A stretch of 64,000 bases of DNA from contig NZ_ALWO02000006.1 in the NCBI RefSeq assembly GCF_000295935.2, positions 36,651 to 100,650 on the forward strand, in the 5' to 3' direction. Both the position numbers and the translations under genes were made by a program. This document shows, one piece after another, positions 61,428-64,000 of this stretch (position 1 is its first letter; each line of letters begins with the position of its first letter). The notes under the pieces were generated by a model, which was given only the letters and a program-made list of their open reading frames with translations, had not been told where the DNA came from and did not search any database. This DNA is from Indibacter alkaliphilus LW1 (GTDB taxonomy: Bacteria; Bacteroidota; Bacteroidia; Cytophagales; Cyclobacteriaceae).

Positions 61428-62358
61428 ACCAATACCTTTCTATGATATAAAAATCCCTGCTTAAACCTGCAAAGATTCCCCTTCCCCCCTCAATGTTGGA
61501 GAACAACGGGAGAGGCGTTTTGAAAATACTTGGATTATAGAGATCAGAAGTGCTGGTAAAGGCTTGATAGGAAATTGCATCCAAATGGGCATAAAGGCTT
61601 TTTTTATAGTGATAGTATTCCGCTGATGTGGTCTCCAAAATAAAGACCATACTGCCTCTATAAAATGTTAACTGAATTTGAGAACCAGCATTTCCATTTA
61701 CGGAAAAAGGAAAAGCAAACAAAAACTGGTCAGGTAAATTCTCCGACAAAATGATTTCATCCCTATTATAAGATTTATAAATGGAATAATTATCTTCTAC
61801 TGCTATTCCCCATTCATCAGGATTACTTAAAACATCTCTCCTGTAAAATTTAGTCTCAAAATAATTCACCGCTTCGGCTTTTGGGTGAAAAAAAATCCTG
61901 TCTAAATTAGTGCTCCCTGTATGCCCATCGAATGACATAACCGGCCCTTGGCTCCTAACTATTGAGTCAACCTTTACAGGAAACGGTATGTAAGTAGAAG
62001 CAGAAAGAATTATTCCGTCTTTTGACCTCACTTTAAGTCTATATTCAAATCCGGCCTCCAAAGGAATCAAGGACTTGTACACGGAATCAACAAGTAACAA
62101 ATCAAATGTCTGCAAATCCGAGGAATTATTGGGAGATATTTTCTCAATTTTAACACTTGCGTTTTTTTCGGGGTGCCAGTCATCACCAAGCTTGTTTTTG
62201 CTCCTCATCAGCGATACCACTGGCACTGAATCAGCGAAAATAAAGGAATTGGCTACCAAGATATCAGAGTCTGAACCTATAAAGCGAGGTTGAAACTCGC
62301 TGACACAGGAATAATAAATGAAAACAAGGGCAATTGTTATCGTAGGATGTGTTTTCAT
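61414..62358 (-). CDS. DUF4249 lipoprotein (TonB receptor partner)
   Basis: Predicted outer-membrane lipoprotein encoded directly before a carboxypeptidase-regulatory TonB receptor, as typical of DUF4249. From the preferred ATG at 62358 the signal reads MKTHPTITIALVFIYYSC (lipidated Cys18); the frame stays open to an ATG at 62403, which would add 15 residues including a second basic stretch. The mature part has a beta-rich N-terminus (ILVANSFIFADSVPVVSLM) and YRLKVRSKDGIILSASTYIP, matching the family. It probably helps capture the ligand for the receptor. Confidence 0.85.
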   Translation of the reverse strand: MKTHPTITIALVFIYYSCVSEFQPRFIGSDSDILVANSFIFADSVPVVSLMRSKNKLGDDWHPEKNASVKIEKISPNNSSDLQTFDLLLVDSVYKSLIPLEAGFEYRLKVRSKDGIILSASTYIPFPVKVDSIVRSQGPVMSFDGHTGSTNLDRIFFHPKAEAVNYFETKFYRRDVLSNPDEWGIAVEDNYSIYKSYNRDEIILSENLPDQFLFAFPFSVNGNAGSQIQLTFYRGSMVFILETTSAEYYHYKKSLYAHLDAISYQAFTSTSDLYNPSIFKTPLPLFSNIEGGRGIFAGLSRDFYIIERYWYEED

Positions 62359-62497
62359 CCACAACCATTCGATATAAAAGGCCTTTTTCATCCAATTTAC
62401 CATAGATCAGTTAACTCGTGTATATTTAGTGATCTTACTTGCCTCAATAAGATATATCGAATAATCAAAAAAAAATGATTAACTCAGTATGCCATCA

Positions 62498-62977
62498 TTA
62501 ATCCTTCATTGATGAATTTACATTGAAAAGTTTAAAACCTGTCACACCACTTGATCCATTAGCAATTTGGCGTACTACCTCGTATTGAATCCCAAATTCA
62601 ACTTTCTTACCAATATCGGCAGCACTAAAGAGATATGGAATTTCCAATTCAACTGGAGAGGGCAGTCCCTCCCCTTCATTTTTTAGCAATTCCTTATCTT
62701 TTATTAAAACTCCATTCAGTTTTTTCACTGACTTTATCCCTGTTAATCTTCCATTCACATAGTTTTCATGATCAATAATGAATTTAAGCAATAGGGTATC
62801 TCCTGCAAATCCATTCAACTCATCAATTTCAGGGACTACCGTTATTTTAAGGCCCGAATCAGTAATTATTGGGGCATCCTCAATTGAGTCCCCACAAGAA
62901 AAAAAAGCACTTGTCTGAAATATAAAAATAATCAGAATCAACGTTCCTCTATTCCTCAATTTTTGCCCTATTTTCAT
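62498..62977 (-). CDS. Putative lipoprotein, unknown
   Basis: About 159 residues from the ATG at 62977 (a further ATG at 63001 adds eight). Signal of lipoprotein type (GTLILIIFIFQTSAFFSC) followed by acidic GDSIEDAP and a beta-rich domain (LKITVVPEIDELNGFAGDTL, GIQYEVVRQIANG) that looks immunoglobulin-like. I do not recognise the family. Same strand as the receptor pair, about 140 bp upstream, so possibly part of the same expression region. Confidence 0.65.
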   Translation of the reverse strand: MKIGQKLRNRGTLILIIFIFQTSAFFSCGDSIEDAPIITDSGLKITVVPEIDELNGFAGDTLLLKFIIDHENYVNGRLTGIKSVKKLNGVLIKDKELLKNEGEGLPSPVELEIPYLFSAADIGKKVEFGIQYEVVRQIANGSSGVTGFKLFNVNSSMKD

Positions 62978-63106
62978 CTCTTTATATTTTAAATTGAACA
63001 ATCAATATTTCAATAGGTTATATCATTAAATATACAAACAAAAATTATCCTTAACCAAAATAAATTTTAATCTCTATACATTTGATAAACCTTTATATTT
63101 AAATCT

Positions 63107-63865
63107 TCAATATCGTCTAAAATACACAGAAAAGTTTGTATTGGTAGGGTTATCATAATTGTTTGGTGTTGGCCCGTGATGCTGGACAATAACTCTTAAT
63201 CTCCTGATATTACGTTTGGTCGCCCAAGAAATTTGTCCAATATCTGTCAGATAATCCCAACTTGGAGTTAAATCCCTCATACCACACAATCTACATTCTC
63301 TATATAGCCAGCGTGCCATAACCATCCTAGTATTTAACGAAGGAACAGCATTATAATTGTAATACCTTCTTACTTGACCATATTCATACAAAGTAGGACC
63401 ATCAAAATAATCACGTCTAAAATTTGGATAAAAGTCATCTCCAAATACACTATTGTCAATTCTATTATTTGAATTGTCTGTTGTTTCAGAAATTAAGGAC
63501 AATGTAAAACCTTTTGCATCAGGTTCAATAAAGTAATCATCCACAACAAAATACCTATTAGGTTTGTCATCAATAGAAATGTTAAAATCCAAGGATTTCT
63601 TCCTCAACGAAAAATCAGGAAGAATTTCACTATCATCATAAATTAATTTCAATTCCCATAGAGCGTTATCGGATGGAATCGTTACAAAATCTTCAATATC
63701 TGACTCAATCCTTAAATTCACCCAACTGTTTCCATCGATTGAAGAAATTTTAATAGAATTGCTAAAATTGAAATCAAACTCTTTCAATTCAGGTTCCTCA
63801 ACTGAGTCAATTGGAGGAATTTCCATATTGCAGGCTCCAATTATTATCGAAATTCCAAAAAGCAT
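63107..63865 (-). CDS. Putative lipoprotein, unknown (252 aa)
   Basis: 252 residues; the start MLFGISIIIGACN gives a short lipoprotein signal with Cys12, followed by an acidic linker and a beta-rich domain (IKISSIDGNSWVNLRIESDI, KLIYDDSEILPDF). The C-terminal third is aromatic and Arg-rich with a CRLCGM motif (Cys-x-x-Cys). Family not recognised. A longer start could lie upstream but none with a better signal is visible. First gene on the minus strand at this end of the window. Confidence 0.6.
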   Translation of the reverse strand: MLFGISIIIGACNMEIPPIDSVEEPELKEFDFNFSNSIKISSIDGNSWVNLRIESDIEDFVTIPSDNALWELKLIYDDSEILPDFSLRKKSLDFNISIDDKPNRYFVVDDYFIEPDAKGFTLSLISETTDNSNNRIDNSVFGDDFYPNFRRDYFDGPTLYEYGQVRRYYNYNAVPSLNTRMVMARWLYRECRLCGMRDLTPSWDYLTDIGQISWATKRNIRRLRVIVQHHGPTPNNYDNPTNTNFSVYFRRY

Positions 63866-64000
63866 AATTAAGTTAAATGTTTCATAATATAAGCTTTAAT
63901 TGTTTAAATAATTTATATAAGAATTTTTAATAATAATAATTTATTTTTTAAGAATAATCTAACAAAATTGAAAATTAATTTATATGAATATCCGCCTACA
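63866..64000. other. A+T-rich right edge of the window
   Basis: Very A+T-rich with no complete gene. An ATG at 63984 on the plus strand could open a gene that continues beyond the window, but only five codons are visible. Confidence 0.3.

Noticed and set aside
63984..64000. Start of a plus-strand gene at the right edge
   Set aside because: Only five codons are visible and no promoter is evident; cannot be supported.

Overview
The window looks like a stretch of Bacteroidota chromosome, most likely order Cytophagales, family Cyclobacteriaceae (Algoriphagus-like). The evidence is the set of families (DUF4221, DUF4249, DUF2851, DUF1573 and YbbR-like proteins, carboxypeptidase-regulatory-domain TonB receptors, long NusB, short ATP synthase epsilon). 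Several genes also have the Bacteroidetes promoter (TTTG, about 18-20 bp, TAnnTTTG), and Shine-Dalgarno sequences are largely absent except in front of rpsU. The assignment rests on gene content and promoter style, not on a 16S gene, which is absent. No tRNA, rRNA, CRISPR array, transposase or prophage was found.

Layout. 1-2.4 kb: tail of an unrecognised gene, an acyl-ACP desaturase and a pirin. 2.4-8.1 kb (minus): a cytochrome c maturation operon ccmB-C-D-E-F plus a Rossmann/DUF2520 gene; CcmE carries the cysteine (CxxxY) variant of its haem-binding motif. 8.1-11.4 kb: DUF2200 gene between two repeat arrays, then htpG. 11.7-14.6 kb: a four-gene operon of a secreted Cys/Gly-rich small peptide, a DUF4221 lipoprotein, a CPSC thioredoxin-like lipoprotein and a second large lipoprotein; its function is unknown. 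14.6-23.0 kb: sulfate assimilation and sirohaem synthesis (Rrf2 regulator, DUF2061, cysH as APS reductase, cysD, cysN, sulfite reductase-HEPN fusion, cobA, Met8-like dehydrogenase/chelatase). Sulfate is activated to APS, reduced to sulfite and then to sulfide, with the sirohaem cofactor made by the last two genes.

23-31 kb: outer-membrane protein, DUF2851, NeuD-like acyltransferase, tRNA hydroxylase trhO with an overlapping nucleoside phosphorylase, and a NarL-type two-component system. 31-39.8 kb: TonB-like receptor, ABC-F ATPase, two small unknown genes, ABC exporter and leucine dehydrogenase. 39.9-43.9 kb: nusB, YtxH, DUF1573, yajC, YbbR and coaE in one tight operon. 43.9-49.5 kb: TPR lipoprotein, NlpC/P60 peptidase, atpDC, rpsU, a Xer-type recombinase and hpf. 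49.6-54.8 kb (minus): MFS transporter, ferrochelatase, DUF4168, antiporter and universal stress protein. 55-58.4 kb: a tandem pair of M14 peptidases, the first with its zinc ligands lost. 58.4-63.9 kb (minus): thioredoxin, TonB receptor with DUF4249 lipoprotein, and two unknown lipoproteins.

The two most unusual things are (i) a family of non-coding intergenic arrays built from an 11-bp unit (T-N-GAAATA-NNN), arranged as a forward half followed by an inverted half, at about 8.1, 9.0 and 22.0 kb, with shorter relatives after cysH and cysD; and (ii) the small-peptide/DUF4221/CPSC lipoprotein operon at 11.7-14.6 kb.
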